The position numbers were made by a program, and so were the translations under genes. DNA of 49,204 bases from Phaeospirillum sp. (lineage in GTDB: Bacteria; Pseudomonadota; Alphaproteobacteria; Rhodospirillales; Magnetospirillaceae), in contig JAVBXM010000087.1 of assembly GCA_030824585.1 (NCBI GenBank), positions 1 through 49,204 of the forward strand. The letters run 5' to 3'. Position 1 is the first letter of the stretch, and every line of letters begins with the position of its first letter. Below the pieces are notes generated by a model. That model saw only the letters and a program-made list of their open reading frames with translations, was not told the origin of the DNA and made no database searches. Below, piece by piece: positions 6,596-17,660 of this stretch.

Positions 6596-9091
6596 ATGCA
6601 GTCCGGTCCGCCAGGCAAGGCTTCCGATGACGGCATCGTGACCCTTCCGGTCACCGAGCGGCGGCGGATCGTTGATCTGGTAATCCGCTACGGCGCCGCG
6701 GCGGTGATGCTGTGGACGGTTCTGCTGGGCATTTCCCTGTGGTGGAACGTCAACCGCCAGCAGGCCACCACCCTCGATCTCGCCCTGAACACCGCCCGCT
6801 CGGCCTTCAACAAGGACCTGGCCTACCGCCGCTGGGCGTCCGGCCACGGCGGCGTCTATGTGGAGCCGACCGAGAAGACGCCGCCCAGCCCGTGGATGTC
6901 CCATCTGCCCGACCGCGACCTCGTCGCCAATGACGGGCGGTTGCTGACCCTGATGAACCCGGCCTACATGCTGCGCGAGATGATGGCCGATTACGGCGAG
7001 GATTACGGCATCAAGGGCCGCATCGTCGGCATCGTCGCCCTCAATCCCAACAACGAGGCCGATCCCTGGGAAGCCGGGGCCATCCGCCAGTTCTCCTCGG
7101 GGGAAATGTCCGAGAAGCTGGAGGTCTCGGCCATCGGCGACAAGCCGCACCTGCGGCTGATCAAGCCGTTCATGATGGAGGAGAGCTGCCAGAAGTGCCA
7201 CGGCCACCTGGGCTTTCCCAACGGCTCGGTGCGGGGCGCGGTCGGCGTGTCGGTGCCCATGGCGCCCTATCTGGAGGTGGAGCATCAGGCGGTTCGCGCC
7301 CTGGCCGTCTCCCATGGCGGCTTCTGGCTGGTCGGGGTGGCCGGCATCGGCCTGATCGGCCGCCGTTCCGCCCGGCGGCTGATGGAGAAGGCGCTGGCCG
7401 ACGGGGAAAGCCGCCTGGCCGCCCACGTGTTCCGCAATGCCCTGGAAGCCACCCTGATCACCGACCCCCGCGGACGGATCCTGCGGATCAATCCCATGTT
7501 CACCGAGTTGACGGGCTATGGCGAGGCCGAGGTGATCGGCGGCAATCCCCGCATCATCCGTTCCAACCACCACGACGCCGATTTCTACAAGGAGATGTGG
7601 CAGTCCATCTATCGCGACGGCCGTTGGCAGGGTGAAATCTGGAACCGCCGCAAGGACGGCCAGGTCTTCGTCGCCTGGGAAAGCATCGTTGCGGTCTATG
7701 ACGAAGCCGGCGCCATCCGCTATTTCATCGGCAGCTTCAGCGACATCACCGACAAGGTGGAGGCCCAGCGGCATATCCTGCGCCTTGCCCATTACGATGT
7801 GCTGACCGATCTGCCCAACCGGGTTCTGTTCCAGGACCGGCTGGAGCGCGCCGTGGTTCACGCGCTGCGCCATGACCGGCAGGCGGCCCTGCTGTTCCTC
7901 GATCTGGACGGGTTCAAGAAGGTCAACGACACCATGGGTCACCGGGCGGGCGACGACCTGCTCAAGGAAGTGGCCGTCCGCCTGCGCGGCTGCGTGCGCA
8001 TGACCGACACCATCGCCCGGCTGGGCGGCGACGAGTTCACGGTGATCTTGGACGAAATCTCCTCGCCGGCCGATGCCGCCCTGGTCGCCGAGAAGATTTT
8101 CGCGGCGCTGCAGGTTCCCGTCGTCATCGACGGGCGCGAGGTGTTCGTCGGCACCAGCATCGGCATCAGCCTGTTTCCCACCGACGGGCGGAGCGGCGAG
8201 GAATTGCTGAAGCACGCCGATACCGCCATGTATCAGGCCAAGGGGGCGGGCAAGGGACGCTTCAACTTCTACTCCGCCGAGATGACCAAGCGCGAGGAGC
8301 ATCGCCTGGAACTGGAGATGGCCCTGCGTCAGGCGGTGGAGGAGGGGCAGTTCCAGGTCCACTACCAGCCCCAGAAGAATATTGCCGCCAACCGGGTGAC
8401 GGGATTCGAGGCTTTGGTCCGCTGGCAGCACCCCCGCCTCGGCATGATCTCGCCGCTGGATTTCATTCCGCTGGCCGAGGAAATGCACCTGGTCGAGCGC
8501 ATCGATCTGTTCGTCATGCGCCAGGCTTGCCGCCAGGGCCGGGCCTGGCTGGACCAGGGGCATGACGTTTCCATGGCCGTTAACCTTTCTGGGGTTAATT
8601 TCTCCGATGACGACCTGCCGGATCAGGTTCGCCGGGTGTTGGACGAGACCGGCTTTCCCGCCGGTCATCTGGAACTGGAGATCACCGAAAGCTTCGTGAT
8701 CGACCTCGAGGTCGACCAGCGCGAGGTGCTGCAGCGGCTGCGCGCCCTGGGCGTCAACCTCGCCATCGACGATTTCGGCACCGGCTATTCCTCGCTCAGC
8801 TACCTGAAGCGCCTGCCGGTCAACACCTTGAAGATCGACCGTTCCTTCGTCCGTGACATCGCGCGGGACTCGCGCGACATGATGCTGGTGTCCTCCATCA
8901 TCGGCATCGCCCATTCCCTGGGGCTCAAGGTGGTGGCGGAGGGCATCGAGGACCAGGAACAGATGGCCATCCTGGAAGCCCAGGAATGCGACGAGATCCA
9001 GGGCTATCTGATCGCCAAGCCCATGCCGGCGGAGCTGGCGACCATCTTCATGGCCGGAGCGCACCCCAACGATGCCGTCATCCCCAACTGA
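6596..9091 (+). CDS. c-haem DUF3365-PAS-GGDEF-EAL cyclic-di-GMP protein
   Basis: Membrane sensor of 831 residues that should both make and break cyclic-di-GMP. Transmembrane helix about 29-52; DUF3365 (Tll0287-like) sensor region about 65-225 with a c-type haem motif CQKCH at 198-202; second transmembrane helix about 240-258; PAS about 275-395; GGDEF about 400-565 with intact GGDEF at 477-481 and an RxxD inhibitory site at 468-471; EAL about 580-820 with EAL at 605-607 plus the expected NLS, EITES and DDFGTG motifs. Both catalytic domains look competent. The haem site should face the periplasm and sense redox state or a gas. The frame cannot extend upstream because a TGA precedes the ATG. Confidence 0.9.
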   Translation: MQSGPPGKASDDGIVTLPVTERRRIVDLVIRYGAAAVMLWTVLLGISLWWNVNRQQATTLDLALNTARSAFNKDLAYRRWASGHGGVYVEPTEKTPPSPWMSHLPDRDLVANDGRLLTLMNPAYMLREMMADYGEDYGIKGRIVGIVALNPNNEADPWEAGAIRQFSSGEMSEKLEVSAIGDKPHLRLIKPFMMEESCQKCHGHLGFPNGSVRGAVGVSVPMAPYLEVEHQAVRALAVSHGGFWLVGVAGIGLIGRRSARRLMEKALADGESRLAAHVFRNALEATLITDPRGRILRINPMFTELTGYGEAEVIGGNPRIIRSNHHDADFYKEMWQSIYRDGRWQGEIWNRRKDGQVFVAWESIVAVYDEAGAIRYFIGSFSDITDKVEAQRHILRLAHYDVLTDLPNRVLFQDRLERAVVHALRHDRQAALLFLDLDGFKKVNDTMGHRAGDDLLKEVAVRLRGCVRMTDTIARLGGDEFTVILDEISSPADAALVAEKIFAALQVPVVIDGREVFVGTSIGISLFPTDGRSGEELLKHADTAMYQAKGAGKGRFNFYSAEMTKREEHRLELEMALRQAVEEGQFQVHYQPQKNIAANRVTGFEALVRWQHPRLGMISPLDFIPLAEEMHLVERIDLFVMRQACRQGRAWLDQGHDVSMAVNLSGVNFSDDDLPDQVRRVLDETGFPAGHLELEITESFVIDLEVDQREVLQRLRALGVNLAIDDFGTGYSSLSYLKRLPVNTLKIDRSFVRDIARDSRDMMLVSSIIGIAHSLGLKVVAEGIEDQEQMAILEAQECDEIQGYLIAKPMPAELATIFMAGAHPNDAVIPN

Positions 9092-10439
9092 TACCCATCT
9101 CCATCCCGACTTTCGCGAGGCGCTGCGGGTCTGGGTGCGGGTCGGCCTGCTCAGCTTCGGCGGGCCGGCCGGGCAGATCGCCACCATGCACCGCATCGTG
9201 GTGGAGGAGAAGCAATGGGTGAGCGAAACCCGCTTTCTCCATGCCCTCAATTTCTGCATGCTGCTGCCGGGGCCCGAGGCCCAGCAATTGGCCACCTATA
9301 TCGGCTGGCTGCTGCACCGGACCTGGGGCGGCATCGTCGCCGGCACCCTGTTCATCGTGCCGGGCTTTCTGGTGATGATGGGGCTGGCGGCGCTGTATGC
9401 CGGGTTCCATCAGGTGCCGCTGGTGGACGGGCTGTTCTATGGCATCAAGCCGGCGGTTCTCGCCGTGGTGATCGAGGCGGTGCTGCGCATCGGCCGCCGG
9501 GCGCTGCGTTCGGCCGAGAAGGTGGCTATCGCCGTCCTGGCCTTTCTCGGGATCTTCCTGCTGGACCTGCCGTTTCCGCTGATCGTGCTGGGAGCCGGAC
9601 TGTGGGGCTACATGGCGGCGCGGGCGGGGCGGGCGGCCTTCCTGCCCGGCGGCAACGGCGCCCCGGGCGAGGCCAAGGGAGCGGCCGACCGGGCCATCGA
9701 CGAGGGGGCCGAACACACGCTTCCCGACCGGCGGCGGATCGTGCTGACGGCGGCGGTCTGCCTTGTGCTGTGGCTGGTTCCGGTGGCGGCGTCCATGGCC
9801 TGGGGTCAAGGCGCCTTCGGGGCCATCGGCCTGTTCTTCTCCAAGATGGCGGTGGTGACCTTCGGCGGCGCCTATGCCGTGCTGGCCTATGTGGCGCAGC
9901 AGGCGGTGGAGGTCCACGGATGGCTGGAGCCGGTCGAGATGCTGGACGGCCTGGGGCTGGCCGAGACCACGCCGGGACCGCTGATCCTGGTCAATCAGTT
10001 CGTCGGCTTCCTGGCGGGGTTTCGCAATCCCGGCGGCTTCAGTCCGTGGATGGGCGGAATACTGGGGGCGACGCTGACCGTCTGGGTCACCTTCGTGCCC
10101 TGCTTCCTGTGGATTCTGGCCGGGGCGCCCTATGTGGAGGTCCTGCGCGGCTATCACGGGCTGTCCGGCGCCCTGGCGGCCATCACCGCCGCCGTGGTGG
10201 GGGTGATCTTCAATCTGGGCCTGTGGTTCGCCCTGCACGTGTTGTTCGGCCGGGTCGAGGAGATGCGGACCGGGCCGCTGCGGCTGTTCGTCCCCGAGAT
10301 GGCCAGCCTGGACCCGGCGGCCCTGGTGCTGGCCGTCATGGCGGCTCTCGCCATGCTGCGCCTGGGTGTCGGCATGATGCCGACCCTGGCGGCGGCCGGG
10401 CTGTCCGGCATCGTCTGGAAGCTACTTCTTTTTCCGTAG
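9072..10439 (+). CDS. chrA: chromate transporter (two-domain CHR family)
   Basis: Inner-membrane protein of 455 residues with two homologous CHR halves. The first (about 15-185) has GLLSFGGPAGQIATMH and LLPGPEAQQLATYIGW; the second (about 240-450) has VVTFGGAYAVLAYVAQQ and TTPGPLILVNQFVGF. These paired FGG and PGP motifs define long-chain ChrA proteins that export chromate. About 10-12 membrane segments are expected. Its start overlaps the end of the GGDEF-EAL gene by 20 nt, so the two are probably co-translated, although a functional link is not obvious. Its last 18 nt overlap the convergent gene at 10422. Confidence 0.9.
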   Translation: MPSSPTDTHLHPDFREALRVWVRVGLLSFGGPAGQIATMHRIVVEEKQWVSETRFLHALNFCMLLPGPEAQQLATYIGWLLHRTWGGIVAGTLFIVPGFLVMMGLAALYAGFHQVPLVDGLFYGIKPAVLAVVIEAVLRIGRRALRSAEKVAIAVLAFLGIFLLDLPFPLIVLGAGLWGYMAARAGRAAFLPGGNGAPGEAKGAADRAIDEGAEHTLPDRRRIVLTAAVCLVLWLVPVAASMAWGQGAFGAIGLFFSKMAVVTFGGAYAVLAYVAQQAVEVHGWLEPVEMLDGLGLAETTPGPLILVNQFVGFLAGFRNPGGFSPWMGGILGATLTVWVTFVPCFLWILAGAPYVEVLRGYHGLSGALAAITAAVVGVIFNLGLWFALHVLFGRVEEMRTGPLRLFVPEMASLDPAALVLAVMAALAMLRLGVGMMPTLAAAGLSGIVWKLLLFP

Positions 10440-10742
10440 GGCGACGGCGGGTTCCAGTTCCTCGGCGGTCAGGCCGCGTCCCAACTGGTGCTCCAGGTGG
10501 GGCAGAAGCTGGGGAAAGAACTTGAGCGGCGCCAGCAGCTTGATGGCGTTGGCGGTGCCGGCTCCGTCGATGCTCTCGTCGCCGGCGTCGCGGCGGCAGC
10601 GTTGCAGCACGGACGCAACCAGCCAGTCGTCCCAGTCGTCCTGGTCGTAGCCCTGGGGCGGCGGCAGGCCGGCGAAACGCTTCAATAATTCCATCAATTC
10701 CGACCGCGACATCTGCGCGACCGTCTTGCCTTTTCCGCTCAT
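10422..10742 (-). CDS. hypothetical protein (106 aa)
   Basis: Small soluble protein with a basic N-terminus (SGKGKTVAQMSRSELMELLKRFAG), a tryptophan-containing acidic patch (DQDDWDDWLVASVLQRCRR) and a C-terminal RKKK. No family recognised. The 3' end overlaps chrA by 18 nt on the opposite strand. It precedes the MFS gene by about 69 nt but is transcribed away from it, so no operon with the five-gene cluster is implied. Confidence 0.6.
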   Translation of the reverse strand: MSGKGKTVAQMSRSELMELLKRFAGLPPPQGYDQDDWDDWLVASVLQRCRRDAGDESIDGAGTANAIKLLAPLKFFPQLLPHLEHQLGRGLTAEELEPAVALRKKK

Positions 10743-10811
10743 CCCCGATGACTCGCCACTGTATTTCCCCGTAGTGATCCTATCCTACCGCATGAAGGTG
10801 AGGAAAGCGTT

Positions 10812-11972
10812 TCACTCGGCGATGCGGCTTCCCGTGGTCCAGCGGCGCATCAGCACCCAGGCCAGCAGCGCCGACAGGGCCGAGAGGGCGGCCATGGCCA
10901 GAAATGAACCACCTCCCAGGCTTTCGTAGAGCCGGCCGCTGAACGGCGTGATCAGGCCGGGCGCCAGCCCGACGGCGATGGCGGCGAAAATGCCCTGGGT
11001 GCGGGCCGACAGGCCCTGCGGCACGGCGCGGGAGATGAAATGAATGGCGCCCAGATGGGCGCAGCCGAAGGTGGCGGCGTGCAGCAACTGGGCCAGGGCC
11101 ACCATGGGCAGGGCGGCGGTGGTGCCCAGCACCAGCCAGCGCACGGTTCCCCCGATGGCGGCGACCAGCAGCAGGGCGGCGGGGCCGAGGCGGGCCACCA
11201 CCCGATTGCTCACCGCGAAGAGGATGATCTCGGCCACCACGCCTTCCGACCACAGCAGGCCGATGACCATGTCGGAGAGGCCGGCCGCCTTCCAGTGGAT
11301 GGTGGCGAAGGTGTAGTAGACGGTGTGGGCCATCTGGTTGAGCGCCGCCGTCCCCAAGAACAGCAGGAACAGCGGATTGAGCAGCACCGGCCGGAGCGAC
11401 GGCGGCTTGCCCTCGTGCCGGGGGACCTTGAGGTCGGGCAGCGCCCGGCACGAGGCGGCGGTCAGCAGCAGCGCCGCCGCCATCAGCCAGGGCAGAATCG
11501 CCACCGGCCAGGATTCCAGCGCCTTGCCCAGCAAGGTGGCGGCGACGATGAAGGCCAGCGACCCCCACAGCCGGGCCCGCCCGTAATCCAGGCCGTGCCG
11601 GCCGACGATCATCATGGCCAGGGTGTCACCCAGGGGAATCAGCCCGGCGAAGGGAAAGACGGCGACCACGCTCAGCACCAGGATGGCGGTGAAGCCGTCC
11701 ACCATGGGAAACAGCAGCCAGATCAGGGCGGTGGCCAGGGCCAGGCGGATCATCAGCACCCTGCGCTCGCCGCCATGATCGGCCAGATGGCCGATCACCG
11801 GGCTGGCCAGGATGCGAATCAGGTAGCCGGCGGCGGCCACCCAGCCGATCTCCGAGGCCGACAATCCCCGGCTCTGCAGCCACAGGGGCCAGAAGGGGAT
11901 ATGAATGCCCACCGCCACGAACAGGGCGGCGTAATAGGCTCCCAGCCGCAGGCTGGCCGACGAGGGGGTCAT
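10812..11972 (-). CDS. MFS transporter (phenylpropionate-permease-like)
   Basis: A 386-residue, 12-helix inner-membrane carrier. The N-terminal half (YYAALFVAVGIHIPFWPLWLQSRGLS; GLIPLGDTLAMM; RARLWGSLAFI) matches the HcaT/PPP branch of the major facilitator superfamily, often annotated 3-phenylpropionate permease; the real substrate is unknown. The ATG overlaps the stop of the YdjC-like gene by 4 nt (ATGA), a strong sign of translational coupling. It is the last gene of the five-gene minus-strand run that starts with the NtrC-type regulator, so its cargo is probably a product or substrate of the SGNH and YdjC enzymes. Confidence 0.85.
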   Translation of the reverse strand: MTPSSASLRLGAYYAALFVAVGIHIPFWPLWLQSRGLSASEIGWVAAAGYLIRILASPVIGHLADHGGERRVLMIRLALATALIWLLFPMVDGFTAILVLSVVAVFPFAGLIPLGDTLAMMIVGRHGLDYGRARLWGSLAFIVAATLLGKALESWPVAILPWLMAAALLLTAASCRALPDLKVPRHEGKPPSLRPVLLNPLFLLFLGTAALNQMAHTVYYTFATIHWKAAGLSDMVIGLLWSEGVVAEIILFAVSNRVVARLGPAALLLVAAIGGTVRWLVLGTTAALPMVALAQLLHAATFGCAHLGAIHFISRAVPQGLSARTQGIFAAIAVGLAPGLITPFSGRLYESLGGGSFLAMAALSALSALLAWVLMRRWTTGSRIAE

Positions 11973-12820
11973 GCCAGCGGCCGGGCCGCCAGGGTGATGC
12001 CGCGGTCGGCCAGGGACAGGGCGCAGGCATCGGAGGCCAGGAACCGCCACTCCACCTCGCGCTGGTCGGTCAGCCATTCGCAGGCGCGCAAGGCATCGTC
12101 CACCTGGCCGGGGTGGCACATGACCAGGGTTGCCGGACCGGGGGAATCGGTGAAGATGCGGAACAGCTCGGCATAGGCGATCTTGCCGGAGAAGTCGTAG
12201 ACCCCCCGGAAGCTGCGATTGTGGGGGATGCCCTCGGCCCGCATCCTCTGGCGCAGGCCGATGCCCAGCAGGGCGATGATGGTGGCGCGGATGGGATCGA
12301 CGCCGCGCCGGGCGATGGACAGCGGATTCTCCCAGCACGAACGCACCCAGCCGCCGCGCGGCTTCAGGCGGCGGCGCCACAAATCCACCACCACGTCACG
12401 GATGACGGGCAACTGGTGGACGTGGTGATGGCCGTCGAGAAAATCGGGCGGGCGGCCCATATGGGCCTCGAAGGCATCCACCTGCCGCTCCAGCTCGGCG
12501 GCGATCTCGGCCTTGTCCAGGCGGCGCAGGACCGAGCGCTTGACCATGGCCCCGATGGGCGGCAGCCGCCCTTCGGGGGCCAGGGACGGCATGGCGCCCA
12601 GCGGCCGGTGATCGGTCAGCGTCAGGTGCACGCCGAACCCCGCCCGGCCCTCCAGCGGCTTCAGCAGGGCGGCTTCTTCCGGCCAGTGGGCCGAGCCGGT
12701 CATGCAGCCGGTGGCCTGCAGGCGGCCCTGTTCGATCAGGGCGCGAATGGCCAGTCCAAGGCCGGGGGCCAGTCCGTAATCGTCGGCGCAGAGGGTGATG
12801 GCGGCTTTTTGGCGGGTCAT
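11969..12820 (-). CDS. ChbG/HpnK (YdjC) family carbohydrate deacetylase
   Basis: A 283-residue hydrolase that removes an N-acetyl group from a sugar. The metal-binding features of the YdjC fold are present: Asp13-Asp14 (CADDYGL), His65 (GVHLTLTDHRPLG) and the His cluster at 131-135 (DGHHHVHQLP). No signal peptide, so it is cytosolic. It resembles proteins annotated HpnK, but no hopanoid genes are nearby and that name would be unsafe. The start at 12820 drops twelve residues of the longer frame. It lies 36 nt after the SGNH gene and overlaps the MFS gene by 4 nt. Confidence 0.85.
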   Translation of the reverse strand: MTRQKAAITLCADDYGLAPGLGLAIRALIEQGRLQATGCMTGSAHWPEEAALLKPLEGRAGFGVHLTLTDHRPLGAMPSLAPEGRLPPIGAMVKRSVLRRLDKAEIAAELERQVDAFEAHMGRPPDFLDGHHHVHQLPVIRDVVVDLWRRRLKPRGGWVRSCWENPLSIARRGVDPIRATIIALLGIGLRQRMRAEGIPHNRSFRGVYDFSGKIAYAELFRIFTDSPGPATLVMCHPGQVDDALRACEWLTDQREVEWRFLASDACALSLADRGITLAARPLA

Positions 12821-12856
12821 GGGCGGCAGGATAGAGAGGCTGGCGGTGGCGCGCAA

Positions 12857-13984
12857 TCAGTACAGCTCGCCGACCAGCCAAGCCCCGATCAGTGCCGCTC
12901 CCCGGGCGTTGTAATGACCGTCCACCGGGAAGACTAGGCCTTCGCGGTAATGGTTGTGCAGCAGGGGAAAGGCGTTGAGGCAGGTGACGGCATGTTCCTG
13001 GCAATGGGGGCGGATCAGGGCGTTCTGATAGTCTGCGGTGGGAAAATCGCGTCCCTGGACGGAATAGATGGCGAAGGCCTCGTCCTCGAAGAACATCCGT
13101 TCGGGCAGCAGCGTCACCACCATGCGGCTGCCCTGCGCGGCGGCGATCTCGGACATCTGGCGGATCATCAGGAAATTGGCCTCGGGCACGCCGGCGGTCA
13201 CCAGGTCGGCGACCGGGGTGCGGGAGCGCAGGCGGTAGTAGATCGCCTTGGCCCGGGGATAGAGCAGCCCGGCCAGGGCCGACGACTGGCTCAGCGTGTC
13301 GAGGAAGGTCTTGATGTCCTGAAACTGGGGAACCAGCACGCCGGTGAAGTCATAGAGCCTCACTCGTGCTTTGGCGCCGGACTCATCGCTTCCCGCCGTA
13401 CCGCTGACCAAATAGCCCTCGACGATGCGGTTGGAGGCCTGCGCCGAAGGTGGCGTGATGACGTCGTTCCAACTGAGCGCCACCAGGATGGTGTCGCTTG
13501 GGGCTAGCGACGGGGCGATGGCCCGCAGGCGCTCGAGGTACTGATCGATATTGATGGCCGGAATGGCGAGATTGCTTACCGCCACGTCGAGTTGCCGGCG
13601 GTTCAGCTCCTCTTGCAGGCGGTTGGGCCAGGATTCGGCGTCGGACAGGCCGTGGCCAAACGCCTGACTGTCGCCCAGGACCAAGAGCCGCCGCTCTGCC
13701 GTCTTCGGCGCGGCAGGGACGATACGCCGGCCCTCGGAATCGGCGGTGGCGACGGCTTGGGTGAAATCGACGCGGTTGTCCATGATCCCGTGGAAGTTCG
13801 GGGTCATGCGCCAGTAACCCTGCGGCCCCACTTCGAACATGCCCTTGGGCAGGCCGGGTTTGGGAGGTGGGCTGACAATCCAGGCAGCACCCTCGGCCAA
13901 CCCGAGGAATAGCATGATGGACGCGCAAAGAAGGAGGATATTGGCGAAAAGTCCGCCGCTCTTGTTATGTTGCCGTCGGGGCAA
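12857..13984 (-). CDS. membrane-anchored SGNH/GDSL hydrolase
   Basis: A 375-residue protein with a positively charged N-terminus and one transmembrane segment (about 11-36), placing the enzyme in the periplasm. Catalytic motifs: GDSQ with Ser106, SWND with Asn173, and VDGHYN with Asp355 and His357. The D-x-H-aromatic-N form recalls AlgX/AlgJ-type SGNH proteins that add or remove acyl groups on polysaccharides. The start is a TTG at 13984 with AGGAG 7 nt upstream; it is the only start with a good ribosome site that clears the upstream kinase gene by 17 nt. Substrate unknown, probably an envelope glycan. Confidence 0.8.
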   Translation of the reverse strand: MPRRQHNKSGGLFANILLLCASIMLFLGLAEGAAWIVSPPPKPGLPKGMFEVGPQGYWRMTPNFHGIMDNRVDFTQAVATADSEGRRIVPAAPKTAERRLLVLGDSQAFGHGLSDAESWPNRLQEELNRRQLDVAVSNLAIPAINIDQYLERLRAIAPSLAPSDTILVALSWNDVITPPSAQASNRIVEGYLVSGTAGSDESGAKARVRLYDFTGVLVPQFQDIKTFLDTLSQSSALAGLLYPRAKAIYYRLRSRTPVADLVTAGVPEANFLMIRQMSEIAAAQGSRMVVTLLPERMFFEDEAFAIYSVQGRDFPTADYQNALIRPHCQEHAVTCLNAFPLLHNHYREGLVFPVDGHYNARGAALIGAWLVGELY

Positions 13985-14001
13985 TCCCGGACTCCTGTTT
14001 C

Positions 14002-15332
14002 CTAGCCGGCGGAGGGCAAGCCGATGACCAATCGGGCGCCGCCCATGGTCGATGCGCCGACGTCCAGCGTTCCGCCATGGTCGCGGATGATGCCGTAAGA
14101 AATCCATAAACCCAAGCCGGTTCCCTTGCCTACCGGCTTGGTCGTGAAGAAGGGGTCGAACACCTTGGTGACGATGTCGGGGGAGATGCCGGGACCGTTA
14201 TCCTCGATGGTCAGCACGGCCTTGCCGTCCTTCACCTTGCCCGTCACGGCGACGCGGCCGCCGGGGCGCCCGGCCACCGCATCCAGGGCGTTCTCGATCA
14301 GATTGACGATCACCTGGTGCAACTGGCCGGGGGTGCCGCGTACCTGCAGGCTTTCCGGCAGGTTCAGGTCGATGGCGGCCACGCCCTTCTTGCCCGAGCC
14401 CGACCATTGCACCGCCTTGGCCACCACCTCGCCCAGGTCGAACACCTCGGGCTTGGCGCCGGCCGAGAAGGACAGCCGCTTCAGGCTGCGTACGATATCG
14501 GCCACCCGCTGGGCGCCCTCGGCGGTGCCCTCCATCAGGCCGGGCAGGTCGGCCAGGGTGGCGTCGATGCGCAAGGACGCCCGCAGGGCTTCGCGCTCTG
14601 CCTCGTCGCAGCCGGCATGGATGGCGTCCAGGTAGGCGGCGATGCGCGACGAGTACTTGGACAGGGCGTGGACGTTGCCGTAGACGAAGCTGATGGGGTT
14701 GTTCAGCTCGTGCGCCACCCCAGCGATCAGGCGGCCGAGCGAGGCCATCTTCTCCTGCTGGATCAACTGGGCCTGGGCGGTCTTCAGGGCCTCGTAGGCG
14801 CGGCGCAGTTCGCCCACCGGGCGGCCCGTCAGCACGATGCCGGCCGGCAGGCCGCGATGGTCCAGGCGGGTGGCGCAAGACAGGGCCACCGGATCGGTCA
14901 GCCCGCCGTCATGGGAGCGGAAGCGTACCTCGCGGTCGCGGCTTTCCACGGAATCGATCCAGCTGAACAGGCGAAGATTGCCGGTGCCCTCGGCCAGCAA
15001 TTCGTCCAGGGGGCGTTCGAACAGATCCATCTCGGCGAAGCCGGTCAGTTGGATGAAGGCCAGGTTGACCTGCTGGATGCGGCCCAACTGGTCGCAGACG
15101 ATCAGGATGTCCGACACCGCCGACAGCACGGAATTGATGAAGCGCTGGGCTTCCTCCAGCGCGGTGTTCTTCTCCTCCAGCTCCACTTCGTAGGAGATGA
15201 GGTCGGAATAGACCTCCTCCATCTTGCGGATGACCTCGATCCAGGCGGTTTCCTGGGCGGCGGCCATCTCGGGATCGTAGCCGCCGGCGAAATCGTAGGC
15301 CGAGGTGGGGCGGGGGTCGGTGTAGCTGGCCA

Positions 15333-15333
<1 letters not shown>
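14002..15333 (-). CDS. PAS-domain sensor histidine kinase (NtrB/HupT-like)
   Basis: Soluble 443-residue kinase with no membrane segments. A short coiled coil (about 36-64) leads into PAS (about 65-180), HisKA with phospho-acceptor His208 (GVAHELNNP), and HATPase_c with NLIENALDAV, DNGPGI and GTGLGL boxes. The layout and the partner match NtrB/HupT-type kinases. Its ATG overlaps the regulator stop by one base (TGATG), so the pair is translated together and surely forms one two-component system. The signal sensed by the PAS domain cannot be read from the sequence. Confidence 0.9.
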
Positions 15334-16772
<1,439 letters not shown>

Positions 16773-16865
16773 TCCGGACGGGCTCCTGTGGTCTTTGGCG
16801 GTGGAGGGCGCTATTCTCGACCTCATGGCCCCGGGTGGTCAACCAATTACCAGCATGGATGGATC

Positions 16866-17660
16866 ATGACCGGTCTGATGGCGGAAATCGGGGCGACCAG
16901 GGTGGAAAAGGGCACGCTGGCCCTTTGGTTCCTGGGACAGAACGGCTGGGTGATCAAGTCGCCGTCCGGAGAGGTACTGGCCGTCGACCCCTACCTCTCC
17001 AATTCCTGCCACCCGTCCCGGCGCGGCCTGGACGTCGACCGCCGGGTGCCGGTCCTGGTCACGCCCGGGGATTTGCAGGCCGATCTGCTGCTTTGCACCC
17101 ATTCCCACAGGGACCACGCCGACCCCGAGACCCTGTGTTCGTGTGCAAGCAGCGGCCGGGTCAAGGCCTTCGCCGGGCCGGGCGATACCCAGGCGGTGTT
17201 CGTCCAGGCCGGAGTGGCGGAGAGCCAGCGGAGCCTGACCTGGGCCAATCACGAGATTTCCCTGGGTGATCTGAGGGTTATCGGGACTTTCGCCCTGCCC
17301 ACCGATGCCGGCGATCTCACCCATATGGGCTTTGTCATCCGGGTTGACGGAGGCCCCTCCCTGTGGATCACCGGCGATACCGCCTGGTGCGAGCTGTTGG
17401 CCGAGGCCGGGGCCAAGCACAGGCCCGATGCCATCTGCCTGCCCATCAACGGCGGCTATGCCAACCTATCCCATTGGGAGGCGGCGGAGCTGGTGCGCCG
17501 GGTGGCGCCGGCTCAGGCCATTCCCTGCCACTGGGACATGTTCGCCGACAATTCCTGCGATCCCCGCATGTTCGAGGCCTCGTTGAAGGTCAAGGAGGTA
17601 CGGGGAGTCTACCGTCTGCCGGTGCATGGGCAAAAGATGGTGATCAGCCGAACCGGCTGA
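16866..17660 (+). CDS. MBL-fold metallohydrolase (UlaG-like)
   Basis: A 264-residue metallo-beta-lactamase-fold enzyme with the metal motif THSHRDH (His79, His81, Asp83, His84) and later ITGDT and PCHWD elements. The early FLGQNGWVIKSPSGEVLAVDPYLS is characteristic of UlaG-like lactonases and broader MBL hydrolases; the exact substrate is unknown. Longer frames run upstream into the regulator gene on the other strand and are not credible; the ATG at 16866 is chosen because the family's N-terminus begins here. It is divergent from the NtrC-type gene and convergent with the AEC transporter, with a repeat on its stop codon. Confidence 0.82.
   Translation: MTGLMAEIGATRVEKGTLALWFLGQNGWVIKSPSGEVLAVDPYLSNSCHPSRRGLDVDRRVPVLVTPGDLQADLLLCTHSHRDHADPETLCSCASSGRVKAFAGPGDTQAVFVQAGVAESQRSLTWANHEISLGDLRVIGTFALPTDAGDLTHMGFVIRVDGGPSLWITGDTAWCELLAEAGAKHRPDAICLPINGGYANLSHWEAAELVRRVAPAQAIPCHWDMFADNSCDPRMFEASLKVKEVRGVYRLPVHGQKMVISRTG

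Noticed and set aside
11969-12820. Naming the YdjC-like gene hpnK
   Set aside because: No hopanoid synthesis genes are present in the neighbourhood, and the fold is shared with other carbohydrate deacetylases.
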